64,000 bases of DNA from Holophagales bacterium UBA5704 (GCA_002420005.1 DIHE01000171.1:100112-164111), one strand, 5' to 3'; numbered from the stretch's first letter, positions 9,291-18,194 are shown. Translations and numbers: made by a program. Notes: generated by a model not told the origin, from the letters alone.

Positions 9291-10160
9291 TCAGTGATAG
9301 AGGCTGCCCGCGTTGACCACCGGCTGCGCGTGGCGGTCGCCGCAGAGAACCACGAGAAGGTTGCTCACCATGGCGGCCCGGCGCTCGTCGTCGAGCACCA
9401 CCACCTGCTTTTCCGACAGCATCTCCAGCGCATGCTCCACCATGCCGACGGCGCCCTCGACGATCTTGGAGCGGGCCGCGACCACGGCGCTCGCCTGTTG
9501 GCGCTGCAGCATGGCGGCGGCGATCTCCGGCGCATAGGCGAGGTGGCTGATCCGCGCCTCCAGCACCTCGACGCCGGCCTGCGCCAGGCGCTCCTGGATC
9601 TCGCCCCGGAGCTTCCCCGACACTTCGGAGGTGTGGCTCGACAAGGCCAGCTCCCCCTCGTGCTCCGGTACGTAGGCGTAGTGGGAGGCGAGGTTGCGCA
9701 GCGCGGCCTCGCTCTGCACGTGGACGAAGTTCACCGCGTCGTCGACGTTGAACAGCGCCTCCGCGGTGTCGACGATCCGCCAGACCACGACGCTGGCGAT
9801 CTCGATCGGATTGCCGCTGTGGTCGTTGACCTTGAGCTTGGCGGTCTCGAAGTTGCGGGTGCGCATCGACACCTTCCTCTTCATATAGAGGGGATTGGCC
9901 CAGCGCAGCCCCGGCTCGCGGGCGGTGCCGACGTACTCGCCGAAGAGCTGGAGCACTTTCCCCTCGTTGGGGTTGACCAGGAACAAACCGGCCGCGCAGA
10001 AGACGGCGGCCAGCAGCACGAAGAGACTGACGAACAGCAGGGGAATCGCGCCGGCACGGATCGAAAAGACCATCCCGGCCACGGCGGCCAGGAAGATGGC
10101 CAGGAACAGGAAGAACATCGGGAACCCCGGGCTTCCATTGTGCGTTCTCTCGCGGATCAT
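9291..10160 (-). CDS. SPFH-domain (stomatin/prohibitin-like) membrane protein
   Basis: The product is 289 residues from the ATG at 10160. That start has AAGGAG seven bases upstream and avoids translating through the palindrome; two earlier in-frame ATGs exist at 10217 and 10184. Two transmembrane helices (about residues 14-34 and 38-60) precede an SPFH domain (VNPNEGKVLQLFGEYVGT ... GLRWANPLYMKRKVS ... VVVWRIVDTAEALFNVDD). A C-terminal helical region rich in Ala and Glu (LQRQQASAVVAARSKIVEGA) is typical of oligomerising SPFH proteins. Such proteins organise membrane microdomains or scaffold membrane proteases. Pairing with a downstream RHH regulator gene makes it likely part of an autoregulated envelope-stress or membrane-organising unit. 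Confidence 0.9.
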   Translation of the reverse strand: MIRERTHNGSPGFPMFFLFLAIFLAAVAGMVFSIRAGAIPLLFVSLFVLLAAVFCAAGLFLVNPNEGKVLQLFGEYVGTAREPGLRWANPLYMKRKVSMRTRNFETAKLKVNDHSGNPIEIASVVVWRIVDTAEALFNVDDAVNFVHVQSEAALRNLASHYAYVPEHEGELALSSHTSEVSGKLRGEIQERLAQAGVEVLEARISHLAYAPEIAAAMLQRQQASAVVAARSKIVEGAVGMVEHALEMLSEKQVVVLDDERRAAMVSNLLVVLCGDRHAQPVVNAGSLYH

Positions 10161-10180
10161 GTGCGCTCTCCTTGGGTTGG

Positions 10181-10206
10181 ACATCAAGGTGATATCACCT
10201 TGATGT
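10181..10206. promoter_or_regulatory. 26-bp perfect palindrome, probable operator of the SPFH-RHH operon
   Basis: Bases 10181-10206 are an uninterrupted perfect inverted repeat centred on GATATC, with arms beginning ACATCAAGGTGA. It lies 20 bases upstream of the SPFH start codon, where a repressor would block initiation. Even-length palindromes with a central TGATATCA fit a dimer or tetramer of a ribbon-helix-helix protein, such as the one encoded at 9099-9284. The pairing of operator and regulator is inference from position. Confidence 0.7.
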
Positions 10207-10315
10207 CGGATACGCAAGGGGAGGGGAAAGGGTTGCAGGGGACTTGGAAGGGGGGCTCAGCCGGCGGCGTCCTGAAGGGTAGGAGGTCGAAGCGGACCTC
10301 CGCGCGGCGCACCTC

Positions 10316-11014
10316 TCAGTCAGCGCGGTGTTCCAGGACGTAGCGCCAGGTGGCCATCCGGGTCCGATGGCGGACGAGGCGGAAACGCCCTCCCAGGGCG
10401 GGAGAGGTCGACCAGCCATCGGCTTCCGCCGGGAGCGGGACGTAGCCGCCGTCTTCCAGGGCGTTGATCTGGAACTGGAGCCGGCTCCCGCGTGCGTCGA
10501 CGAGCCAGAATTCCGGAATGCCGGCCGCTGCGTAGGCGCGCGGGAGCTGCTTCGTATCCTTCTGCACCGAGCTCGGGCTGACGATCTCGACGACGACGTC
10601 CGGTGCTCCCTCGACGGCGACGGTGCGCCGGGGATCGCCACCAGCCGGGGGGACGCGCCGCAGCCGGCCGCTCTCGAAGGTCTCCCACAGAGCGACGACC
10701 ACGTCCGGCTCCACCGACAACTGCGTGTCGATGTGAATCACCTGCGTGCTGTCGCTGTAGACCTCCCCCCGGTCCTGCTCGGAGACGACGATCTGGAGCG
10801 CCGTCGAGAGGGCGACCTTCACGACGCCATGGCTTCCCACGTCTTCCGGGCTCATATCCGCTGCGATCCCCCCCTCCAGAAAGTCGATCCGCCCCGATAC
10901 GGGGAAATCGTCGGATTCGAGCCAGTGCAGGAAGCCCTCGAACGTGTGGGCGGACGCCGGAATCCGCAGACTCTCCACGTCGTCCTCCCAGGCCATCTCG
11001 TGCCGTCGTGCCAT
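10316..11014 (-). CDS. Uma2-family (DUF820) PD-(D/E)XK nuclease-like protein
   Basis: The product is 232 residues. Motifs are FEGFLHWLE, RIDFLEGGIAADMSPE, SVEPDVVVAL, PDVVVEIVSPSS, KDTKQLPRAYAAAGIPEFWLVD and a C-terminal RFRLVRH. This is the complete Uma2/DUF820 pattern: Asp of EPDVVV, Glu of VVEIVS and the downstream Lys form the putative PD-(D/E)XK site. These proteins are abundant in Acidobacteriota, Chloroflexi and cyanobacteria; their biological role is not settled. It lies 10 bases downstream of the helicase gene on the same strand, so co-transcription is likely. An alternative ATG six codons in (10996) is possible. Confidence 0.88.
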   Translation of the reverse strand: MARRHEMAWEDDVESLRIPASAHTFEGFLHWLESDDFPVSGRIDFLEGGIAADMSPEDVGSHGVVKVALSTALQIVVSEQDRGEVYSDSTQVIHIDTQLSVEPDVVVALWETFESGRLRRVPPAGGDPRRTVAVEGAPDVVVEIVSPSSVQKDTKQLPRAYAAAGIPEFWLVDARGSRLQFQINALEDGGYVPLPAEADGWSTSPALGGRFRLVRHRTRMATWRYVLEHRAD

Positions 11015-11024
11015 GTCCCGAAGT

Positions 11025-13469
11025 CTACCCCTTTGCGTTCTTGCGGCTCAACACCTGGAAGAACTCCCCGGCCACCTGGGCGGGGTTGCCGACGCGGACG
11101 CCTTCGCCGTCTTCGGCGGCCCAGTCGGCGGGGAGGTATTGGCGGTACGGGGCGTGGAGGAAGCGCTGGTCGAAGAGGGCGATCACGCCGGTGTCCTCCG
11201 GCGAGCGGATCAAGCGGCCGGCGGCCTGCACGACCCGGGTCATCCCGGGGACCACGAAGGAATACTCGAAGCCCCGCTCGAAGCGTTCCTGGTAATAGTC
11301 CTTGAGGAGCTGTTGATCGAGCGACAAGCCGGGGAGGCAGGGGCTGACCACGGCCACCGCCTTGAGCACGTCGCCCGGGTAGTCGACGCCCTCGGCGAAG
11401 ACGCCGCCCGCCACCGCCACCAGGAGGATGTCGCCGAAGATGGCGGAGCGCAGGGCCTGGAGGATCATCTCGCGCTCCTTGTCGCTGTCCGCCTGCTTCT
11501 GGACGAGCACCCGTTTGCCGTTCAGGCGGAGCCGGCCGGTGACCTCGGAGAGGAACTGGTAGCTCGGGAAGAGGGCGAGGCAATTGCCCGGGATGGCTTC
11601 GGCGAAGGCGCCGAGGCGCTGGGCGATGCGGTCGTAGTTCGCCGGGCGCTGCTTGAAGGTGGTGGCGACGCTGGGATCGATCACCACGCGCCGGTTCTCC
11701 GGCGGGAACGGGTTGGGGATCTCGACGAAGGCGGTGCGGCCGGCCTGGAAGCCGAGGAGGCCGGTGTAGAACTCCGGGGGCGAAAGGGTCGCCGAGAGGC
11801 CCACGGTGGCATGGGTGCGTTCGAGGACGGCACCCAGGAAGCGGCTGGGGTCCTTGCAGAGGATCTTGAGCCGCGCCTCTCCCCGCCGCACCTCGACGCA
11901 GTGGCTGAAGGCGGCGTCGGAGACCGCCAGGCCGTTGAGGAAGCGCAGGACGTCGAAATAGAGGGCGACGAACGGATCGTCCGGCCGGAAGTTGCGGGTC
12001 TCGCGCTGGTACTCCAGATAGTCGACGAACGCGGCGTCGAGCGCCGGGCGCAGGCGCCAGAACTGGTCCTCGGAGAGCGGCGCCTCGACCGCCCGGTCTC
12101 CCGGCGGGCCTTCTTCGAGGGCGTTCGCGACGGTCTCCTCGATCAGCCTCGCGAGGCGCAGGCAGAGGGTCTCGATGCGGAAGTGGATCGGCTCTCCCGC
12201 GTGGCGCATCCCTTCCGCCGCCTGGTAGGCCGCGGCGGCGGAGAGCTCCGGGCTGTAGTAGCCCCGGCCGCGGTCCACCAGGTTGTGGACCTCGTCGATC
12301 ACCAGGATGGTGTCGGCCAGATCCTGGTCCGGCCCGAATTCGGGCAGGGCCACGTAGGGGTCGAAGGCGTAGTTGTAGTCGCAGACCACCACCTGCGCGC
12401 GGCCGGCGAGCTCCAGGCTCACCTCGAACGGGCAGACCTGGGTGGCCTGGGCGGCGGCGAAGATGTCGTCCGGCTCCAGCGACGGGTAGTTTTCCCACAG
12501 GCGGGGGAGGAGGCCCGAGCTGGTCAGCTTGACGCCGTAGTCCTTGGCGAAGCGGCAATACTCTTCGTGGCAGAGGACCTGGTCGTTGGCGCACATCTTG
12601 GCCTTGGCGCGCAGGCGCACCGACCGGAAGGCCTGTTCCTGGTTGAGCAGGCGCAGGACGGCGGTGGCCATGTCCTGCTGGGTGGTCTTCGCGGTGAGGA
12701 TGAACAGCCGCTTGTCATGGGCGAGGGCGTATTTGAGCGCCGGGAACAGGGCGGCGACGGTCTTGCCGATGCCGGTGGTCGCCTGGAGAAGGAGATGCTC
12801 GCGGTTGGCGACGGCGGTCCCGACGGCGGCGACGATCAGGTCCTGCCCCGACCGCATCTCGCCATAGGGGAAGAGCAGGCGCTCGGCCGCCTCCTGCCGT
12901 TCGAGGAGATTCTGGCGTTCGGTCTCCCAGGCATAGAGGAGCGCATTCAGGCGGCGGCGGACGCCGATCTCGACCGCATCGGGATCGACCGCCAGCGCTT
13001 CGCGCTCGGTGTCGTCGCTGCCGATCGCGATGAGCACCAGCTCGGCGCGCACCGGCAGGCTGGTGCCGGCCGCCGCTTCGGCGCGGGCGAGCATCCAGGC
13101 GTAGAGGATCGCCTGGCGCTGGTACATCTCGCGCACCACCGGAGCCAGCACGCCGCCGCGCCGCACCGACTTGATCTCCTCGACGACCAGGCTGCCGTCC
13201 GGCTCCTTGCGCAGCCCGTCGATGCGGCCCTGCACCCGCACCTGCCAGCCGCGATGGACGAACGCCCAGCGCACCACCACCTCCCGCCGGTAGGTGGGAT
13301 CGGATTCCAGCGCCTGCTCCTGGTAGCGGCCATGGATGGCTTGGCCGAGCCACATCCGCTCGTAGCCGCCGCGGTTGGCGAAGCCCAGGCTGCGCGTGGG
13401 CGAGGCGTCGAGCAGATCGGCGACCGATAGGTCGAGGGTGAGGCTCTCGGGATCGAAGCGCGGCGCCAT
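11025..13469 (-). CDS. PD-(D/E)XK nuclease-DinG/XPD-type helicase fusion
   Basis: The product is 814 residues from the ATG at 13469 (MAPRFDPESLTLDLSVADLL). Upstream in-frame sequence is Arg/Pro-rich and looks non-coding. The first 200 residues hold a RecB/Cas4-like nuclease core (VQGRIDGLRKEPDGSLVVEEIKS). The helicase part has Walker A QATTGIGKTV (about residue 233), four cysteines in the FeS position (CANDQVLCHEEYC ... VCPFE), Walker B VIDEVHN, and late motifs AEGVDYPGD and QAAGRLIRS. This is a superfamily 2 DinG/XPD-type 5'-3' DNA helicase with a 4Fe-4S cluster and an N-terminal nuclease domain, presumably acting in DNA repair. It is divergent from the DUF488 pair, with 243 bases between. 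Confidence 0.9.
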   Translation of the reverse strand: MAPRFDPESLTLDLSVADLLDASPTRSLGFANRGGYERMWLGQAIHGRYQEQALESDPTYRREVVVRWAFVHRGWQVRVQGRIDGLRKEPDGSLVVEEIKSVRRGGVLAPVVREMYQRQAILYAWMLARAEAAAGTSLPVRAELVLIAIGSDDTEREALAVDPDAVEIGVRRRLNALLYAWETERQNLLERQEAAERLLFPYGEMRSGQDLIVAAVGTAVANREHLLLQATTGIGKTVAALFPALKYALAHDKRLFILTAKTTQQDMATAVLRLLNQEQAFRSVRLRAKAKMCANDQVLCHEEYCRFAKDYGVKLTSSGLLPRLWENYPSLEPDDIFAAAQATQVCPFEVSLELAGRAQVVVCDYNYAFDPYVALPEFGPDQDLADTILVIDEVHNLVDRGRGYYSPELSAAAAYQAAEGMRHAGEPIHFRIETLCLRLARLIEETVANALEEGPPGDRAVEAPLSEDQFWRLRPALDAAFVDYLEYQRETRNFRPDDPFVALYFDVLRFLNGLAVSDAAFSHCVEVRRGEARLKILCKDPSRFLGAVLERTHATVGLSATLSPPEFYTGLLGFQAGRTAFVEIPNPFPPENRRVVIDPSVATTFKQRPANYDRIAQRLGAFAEAIPGNCLALFPSYQFLSEVTGRLRLNGKRVLVQKQADSDKEREMILQALRSAIFGDILLVAVAGGVFAEGVDYPGDVLKAVAVVSPCLPGLSLDQQLLKDYYQERFERGFEYSFVVPGMTRVVQAAGRLIRSPEDTGVIALFDQRFLHAPYRQYLPADWAAEDGEGVRVGNPAQVAGEFFQVLSRKNAKG

Positions 13470-13712
13470 CGGGGTGAGTATAAGGGGCGGGGGCGCCTTT
13501 GCCGTCTCCGGGACTTCCGCGCTTCGGATACAATAGGAGGATGACCGGGAGCAACTCCAAAGTCGTGGGCCGGCGGACCATCGGTGGCTCCTCCTCTCTG
13601 GAGGAAGCGTCTCAACTCCGCCACGCAGCCTGGGTCTCACGCGGGGAAAGGGCATCGACTATCGATACAAACTGGTGGCAGCTGTTGTCCAACGCACCGG
13701 AGGTTCTGGAGC

Positions 13713-14336
13713 ATGAGCACCGTTGAGCATCCAGTCCTCACCATCGGGCATTCCACGCACTCCATGGATGCGTTTATGGCACTGCTCCGGCAGCATAGCG
13801 TGACGGCGTTGGCCGACGTGCGCTCGGCCCCTTTCAGCCGCTTCAACCCGCAGTTCAACAAGGAGGCCCTCGAGCGCAGTCTGAGGTCGCACGGCATCAG
13901 GTACGTCTTCTTGGGCCGTGAGCTCGGCGCCCGTTCGGAGGATCGCTCGTGCTACGAGAATGGTCGCGTTCAGTACACGCGGCTGGCGAGCACTGAATTG
14001 TTCCGGACTGGCCTTGACCGCGTTCTGCGCGGCGCCCGCAAGCACCGGATTGCGCTGATGTGTGCAGAGAAGGAGCCTTTGGAGTGCCATCGCACGCTCC
14101 TGGTGGCTCGCGCTCTCGCCGAGCGCGGGGTCGATGTTCTCCACATCCTGGCTGACGGGCGGCTGGAATCTCACGGCGAGACCATGGTGAGACTGCTCCG
14201 GGTGCTGGGGCTTCCCAGCTCGGACCTCTTCCGAACCAGGCAAGAGCTGATCGCGCAGGCCCTTACCTTGCAGGAGGAGCGGATTGCATATGTGGATGAG
14301 AGACAGGTCGCTGTCGCAGCAGGGGGAGCACGATGA
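13713..14336 (+). CDS. DUF488-family protein (first of a tandem pair)
   Basis: The product is 207 residues, with the start at 13713 supported by GGAGG 10 bases upstream. It has the DUF488 hallmarks: LTIGHSTHSMDAF near the N-terminus, DVRSAPFSRFNPQFN, and CAEKEPLECHR in the second half. The family has no established reaction; the conserved Arg, Cys, Glu and His residues suggest a catalytic or nucleotide-binding site. Its last codons overlap the start of a second, more divergent DUF488 gene (ATGA overlap), so the two products are probably made together and may form a heteromer. The C-terminal 60 residues (after HILADGRLESH) are an extension that the second copy lacks. Confidence 0.88.
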   Translation: MSTVEHPVLTIGHSTHSMDAFMALLRQHSVTALADVRSAPFSRFNPQFNKEALERSLRSHGIRYVFLGRELGARSEDRSCYENGRVQYTRLASTELFRTGLDRVLRGARKHRIALMCAEKEPLECHRTLLVARALAERGVDVLHILADGRLESHGETMVRLLRVLGLPSSDLFRTRQELIAQALTLQEERIAYVDERQVAVAAGGAR

Positions 14337-14770
14337 AGGTGTTCACGGTCGGGTTCACCAAGAAGAGCGCACGGCGGTTCTTCGAGTTACTCCGTGCTTC
14401 AGGTGCAAAGCGCGTGGTGGATGTGCGGCTCAACAATGTGTCGCAGCTCGCCGGTTTCGCCAAGAAAGATGATCTCGCCTATTTTCTCGAGGAGATCGGT
14501 GGCCTTGAGTATGTCCATCTGCCTGCGCTGGCGCCAACGCAGGAGATGCTGGACGAGTACAAGAAGAAAGGCGGCGACTGGAAGGCATACGAGGCCCGCT
14601 TCTTGGACCTGATGGTGCGGCGTCGCATTGAGGAGACGATCCCCAAAGAGGTGATCTCGGACGGCTGTCTGCTCTGCAGTGAGGACAAGCCGCACCATTG
14701 CCATCGCCGCCTTGTCGCTGAGTACCTCAAGCGGCATTGGGGCGATGTCGACATCGCCCATCTTGGGTAG
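14333..14770 (+). CDS. DUF488-family protein (second of the pair)
   Basis: The product is 145 residues and starts at an ATG that overlaps the stop of the previous gene by four bases. Motifs are FTVGFTKKSARRFFELL, VVDVRLNNVSQLAGFAKKDD, and CSEDKPHHCHRRLVAEYL, matching the DUF488 positions of the first gene. It is shorter and belongs to a different branch from its neighbour: LNN replaces SAPFSRF, and SEDKPHHCHR replaces AEKEPLECHR. Function is unknown. The tight overlap implies equal expression with the upstream paralogue. Confidence 0.88.
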   Translation: MKVFTVGFTKKSARRFFELLRASGAKRVVDVRLNNVSQLAGFAKKDDLAYFLEEIGGLEYVHLPALAPTQEMLDEYKKKGGDWKAYEARFLDLMVRRRIEETIPKEVISDGCLLCSEDKPHHCHRRLVAEYLKRHWGDVDIAHLG

Positions 14771-14801
14771 TGCCCGTGGTCTCCCACCGGAGATTCTGCG
14801 G

Positions 14802-15365
14802 ATGGGCGATTTTCTCACTTGGCTGCTGCATGACGACCGGAAGGACCTGTACGAGGCGCTCGTCGCCCTGGCCTTGGGCCTCGTGTGCTTCGGGCTTCTG
14901 GGCCTCCTCCTCTGGCCGGCCGGCAGGCTGGCCCTGCTCCCCGTTCTGGCGCAGGGGTACGCGGTCTTCTGGGGCGTCGCGTGGTTGACGGCCGGGCTGG
15001 CGGGTTTTCTGATGCGCCGGCTGCGCGTCAACATGTATGACCATGGCACCGCCTACGTGGTGGCCGGTCTCGTCTCCGGTGCTCTTTTGCAGATGGGGTG
15101 GTCGGCTTTTGCTGCCCTCGCGGTGCAGGCTTCCCTCGGGGGCGCCCCCCTCGGCGGCAGGGTTCTCTCCCATGCCGCCGGAGGGCTGACGTGCGTGGCG
15201 GCCTCCTTTGTCCTGGGAGCGGTCTACCAGGGAACCCTCTATCGCCTGGTCCATCTTCCCCTGGCCCTCCTGTCCTACGGTGTTTTCAGCCTGTGGCCGG
15301 CGGGTGCCGCCGCCCTGTATGGCTGGTTCTTCCGGCTCGTGGGTTCTGCTACCATCCCCTCGTGA
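14802..15365 (+). CDS. small multi-pass membrane protein
   Basis: The product is 187 residues from the ATG at 14802 (MGDFLTWLLHDDRKDLYEAL), preceded by GGAG. About five hydrophobic helices are visible: LVALALGLVCFGLLGLLLW, LPVLAQGYAVFWGVAWLTAG, YVVAGLVSGALLQMGWSAFA, GLTCVAASFVLGAVYQG and LLSYGVFSLWPAGAAALYGW. I recognise no family. Its TGA overlaps the start of the CxxC protein gene, which precedes the ZnuD-like receptor. This suggests a three-gene metal-uptake or envelope operon, but the membrane protein's own role is unknown. Confidence 0.75.
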   Translation: MGDFLTWLLHDDRKDLYEALVALALGLVCFGLLGLLLWPAGRLALLPVLAQGYAVFWGVAWLTAGLAGFLMRRLRVNMYDHGTAYVVAGLVSGALLQMGWSAFAALAVQASLGGAPLGGRVLSHAAGGLTCVAASFVLGAVYQGTLYRLVHLPLALLSYGVFSLWPAGAAALYGWFFRLVGSATIPS

Positions 15366-15751
15366 TGCGCCTGTTCACCCGCCGCCCGCCCGCCACCCGG
15401 CAGCGCTCCCTCTGGAGCGCCGTGCTGGCGCTGGTTCTGCTGTCGGGTGCGATGGACATCCATCCGGTGGGCGAGCGGCATTCCCTGCTGGAGCCGGCGG
15501 GAGGGTCGGAGTACTCTCCACAGGCCGTCCACGCGGGACAGCCGCTCCACCTGGAGCCGGGCTTCGCCATCGCCCGGCCGCATTGTCCGATCTGCCTCCA
15601 GCGTCTGCAACTGGGTGGCCTCCACCTGGACGCCGCACCCGGGCTCGCTCCGCCGGGTGCCGGCCGCCGCGTGGCTCCGGCCGGCGAGGCCCCCCCCGCT
15701 GAGGCCTTCCTCTCCGCGTCTTCGGCCCGCGGCCCCCCGTTCCTCTCCTGA
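15365..15751 (+). CDS. secreted/membrane-anchored CxxC protein next to a TonB receptor
   Basis: The product is 128 residues, with the ATG overlapping the TGA of the previous gene by one base. A hydrophobic segment at residues 16-30 is a signal peptide or anchor. Residues 72-77 (PHCPIC) form a His-Cys-x-x-Cys motif, preceded by several spaced histidines (DIHPVGERH, VHAGQPLHLEP). This layout resembles the small DUF2946-like proteins found beside metal TonB receptors, which suggests metal binding in the periplasm. The last 45 residues are Pro/Ala-rich and low in information. The family assignment is tentative. Confidence 0.65.
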   Translation: MRLFTRRPPATRQRSLWSAVLALVLLSGAMDIHPVGERHSLLEPAGGSEYSPQAVHAGQPLHLEPGFAIARPHCPICLQRLQLGGLHLDAAPGLAPPGAGRRVAPAGEAPPAEAFLSASSARGPPFLS

Positions 15752-15872
15752 TCCCCTTCCCTGTCGGTGCAGTGAAGCGTCATGGCTCCCCGAGCCGTGA
15801 CGGCTCGTGAATTCCGTGTCTGACGTTCTGCATTGGATCCCCGGCGCGAGTGCCGGAGGACAGGAGAGTGCC

Positions 15873-18194
15873 ATGTTTCGATCCTTCTGGAGGGCGGCGG
15901 CCTTGCCGTGCGCCTTGTCGTTTTTTGTTGCCGCCGCGGTGTCCGCCCAGCCGGCGGTTGCGCCCGGCGCGATCGCCGGTCATGTCGTCAATGCCGAGGG
16001 GCAGTCGGTCGCCGGGGTGGAAGTGCGCCTGCCGGAGCTCCGCCGTCGCACCACGACCGGCGAAGACGGTGCGTTTCGCTTCGAAGGTCTCCCGGCGGGC
16101 GACCATCTTCTCGAAGCCACCAGCCCGCGCGTGGGGAGCACGGTGGAGCGGGTGCTGGTGTCCGCCGGTGCCACCGCGGAGCCGACGCTGACCCTCGACC
16201 TCACCGTCCACCGGGACGAGATCCTGGTCACCGCCTCTCCGGATGCCCGCAGCCAGGAGGAGGTCGCCACCCCCACCAGTGTCCTCTCCGGGGACGACCT
16301 GATGTTGGAGATGCAGCCCAGCCTGGGCGAGACCCTCAGCCGCCAGCCGGGTGTCACGTCGACCTTTTTCGGCCCCGGGGCCAGCCGTCCGGTCATCCGG
16401 GGCCTCGGCGGGGACCGCATCCGCGTGCTGGAAGGAGGGCTCGGCTCCGGGGATGCCTCGACCACGAGCCCCGACCACGCGGTGAGCGTCGATCCTCTCG
16501 CCGCTGAGCGCATCGAGGTGCTGCGCGGCCCGGCGACGCTGCTGTACGGCAGCAGCGCGGTGGGCGGAGTGGTGAACGTGATCGATCACCGCGTGCCCGA
16601 GACGCTCGTGGGGAAGCCGCTGTCGGGCACCGTGGAGCTGCACGGGGGCAGCGTGTCCGACGAGCGCTCCGGTGTGCTGGATCTCGACGGAAACATCGGC
16701 CGCTTCGCCTGGCATGCCGACGTTCTGAAGCGCGAGACCCGCGACTATGAGATCCCGGGGTTCGCCGAGTCGGCGGCCCTGCGGGCCGAGGAGGAGGAAG
16801 AGGGCGAGGAGCACGAGGAGGAGGAGATTCAGGGTGTCGTGGCGAACAGCGCCACGGACACCGAAGCCGGGTCGCTCGGCCTTTCCTGGATCGGGGACCA
16901 CGCCTTCCTTGGCGTGGCGGTGCGCCGGCACGATTCGCTCTATGGCATTCCGGGCGGCCATGCGCACGAGCACGAAGGGGAGCTTGAAGAGGAGGGGGAA
17001 GGGGAGGAGGAAGAAGGCGGTGTCCGCGTGGACCTGGAGCAGAGGCGATGGGACCTGCGCGGCGGCATCACCCGGCCGTTCGCCTTCTTCCGGGGGGCCA
17101 ACCTGCGTTTCGGGACGTCCGACTACCAGCATCAGGAGCTCGAGGGCGACGCGATCGGCACGACGTTTCTCAATGACTCCTGGGAAGGCCGGCTCGAGCT
17201 GCTGCAGAAGAGCACCGGGCTCCTCTCCGGCTCCATCGGTGTCCAGGTCCAGCAGCGCGACTTCGAGGCGATCGGCGACGAGGCCTTCGTGCCGCCGACC
17301 CGCACGGAGAGCCAGGCCGTGTTCACCTTTCAGGAGATCACCCGCGGAGCGTGGCGCCTCCAGCTCGGCGGCCGTTTCGAGTCCCAGGACGTGACGGCGT
17401 CGGGCGAGGATCCCGGCGAGCGCTCGTTCGACGGCCTCTCCGGATCGGCCGGCCTGGTCTGGCAGCCGGACGGCAGGGGCTACTCGGCCGGTCTGTCCCT
17501 CGCGCGGTCGACCAAGCTGCCGAATGCCGAGGAGCTGTTCTCGAACGGTCCTCACCTGGCCACCAACGCCTTCGAGATCGGCAACCGGGACCTGCGGGAA
17601 GAGACCAGCCTCGGCCTGGATCTCACCCTGCGCAAGACCACCGGCCGGCTCACCGGCGAGCTCAGTTTCTTCGTCAACCGCTTCGACGACTTCATCTACG
17701 AGGGCTTCACCGGTGAAGAGGAGGACGGGTTGACGGTCTTCCGCTACGTCCAGGCGGATGCCGAGCTGCGTGGCGCCGAGCTGTCCGGCATCTTCCGGCT
17801 GTTCCATACCGAGCCGCACCACCTCGACCTCGAATTCGGTGCCGACCTGGTGCGCGCCGAGCTGCGGGCCTCAGGCGATCCGCTGCCGCGCATTCCCCCA
17901 CAGCGCTTCCGGCTGGGGCTCCACTACCAGGGAGAGAAGCTCCAGGGACTGATCGAGGGGCAGCGGGTGGAGAAGCAGGACCGGGTGGCGGCGTTCGAGC
18001 GGCCGACCGAGGGGTACACCCTGCTGAATGCCAGCGTCGGCTATCGCTTCTTCACCGCCAGCATGGTCTATGACGTCCTGCTCCGGGGGAGCAACCTGAC
18101 CGACGAAGAGGCGCGCAACCACGTCTCCTTCCTCAAGGACCTGGTGCCGCTGCCGGGGCGGGATGTGAGCCTGGTGCTGCGGCTGGCGTTTTAA
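15873..18194 (+). CDS. ZnuD-like TonB-dependent outer-membrane receptor
   Basis: The product is 773 residues from the ATG at 15873 (AGGAGAG upstream; signal peptide ending VSAQP). A carboxypeptidase-regulatory-like domain (GAIAGHVVNAEGQSVAGVEV) is followed by the plug (TPTSVLSGDDL ... RPVIRGLGGDRIRVLEGG ... RIEVLRGPATLLYGSSAVGG) and a beta-barrel ending in LVLRLAF with a C-terminal Phe. Two unusual loops are visible: an acidic run at about residues 304-320 with one His, and YGIPGGHAHEHEGELEEE at about 356-375. His- and acid-rich loops with the YGIPG motif are characteristic of the zinc receptor ZnuD, so zinc or another divalent metal is the likely cargo. It needs TonB/ExbBD encoded elsewhere. 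Confidence 0.85.
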   Translation: MFRSFWRAAALPCALSFFVAAAVSAQPAVAPGAIAGHVVNAEGQSVAGVEVRLPELRRRTTTGEDGAFRFEGLPAGDHLLEATSPRVGSTVERVLVSAGATAEPTLTLDLTVHRDEILVTASPDARSQEEVATPTSVLSGDDLMLEMQPSLGETLSRQPGVTSTFFGPGASRPVIRGLGGDRIRVLEGGLGSGDASTTSPDHAVSVDPLAAERIEVLRGPATLLYGSSAVGGVVNVIDHRVPETLVGKPLSGTVELHGGSVSDERSGVLDLDGNIGRFAWHADVLKRETRDYEIPGFAESAALRAEEEEEGEEHEEEEIQGVVANSATDTEAGSLGLSWIGDHAFLGVAVRRHDSLYGIPGGHAHEHEGELEEEGEGEEEEGGVRVDLEQRRWDLRGGITRPFAFFRGANLRFGTSDYQHQELEGDAIGTTFLNDSWEGRLELLQKSTGLLSGSIGVQVQQRDFEAIGDEAFVPPTRTESQAVFTFQEITRGAWRLQLGGRFESQDVTASGEDPGERSFDGLSGSAGLVWQPDGRGYSAGLSLARSTKLPNAEELFSNGPHLATNAFEIGNRDLREETSLGLDLTLRKTTGRLTGELSFFVNRFDDFIYEGFTGEEEDGLTVFRYVQADAELRGAELSGIFRLFHTEPHHLDLEFGADLVRAELRASGDPLPRIPPQRFRLGLHYQGEKLQGLIEGQRVEKQDRVAAFERPTEGYTLLNASVGYRFFTASMVYDVLLRGSNLTDEEARNHVSFLKDLVPLPGRDVSLVLRLAF

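Noticed and set aside
13541..13726. 61-residue ORF before the DUF488 gene with AGGAGG next to its ATG
   Set aside because: The AGGAGG abuts the ATG with no spacing, the product is compositionally plain and it overlaps the DUF488 start; nothing supports translation.
15791..15807. Inverted repeat CGAGCCG-TGA-CGGCTCG before the TonB receptor
   Set aside because: A 7-bp stem without a T-tract; too weak to call a terminator or riboswitch.
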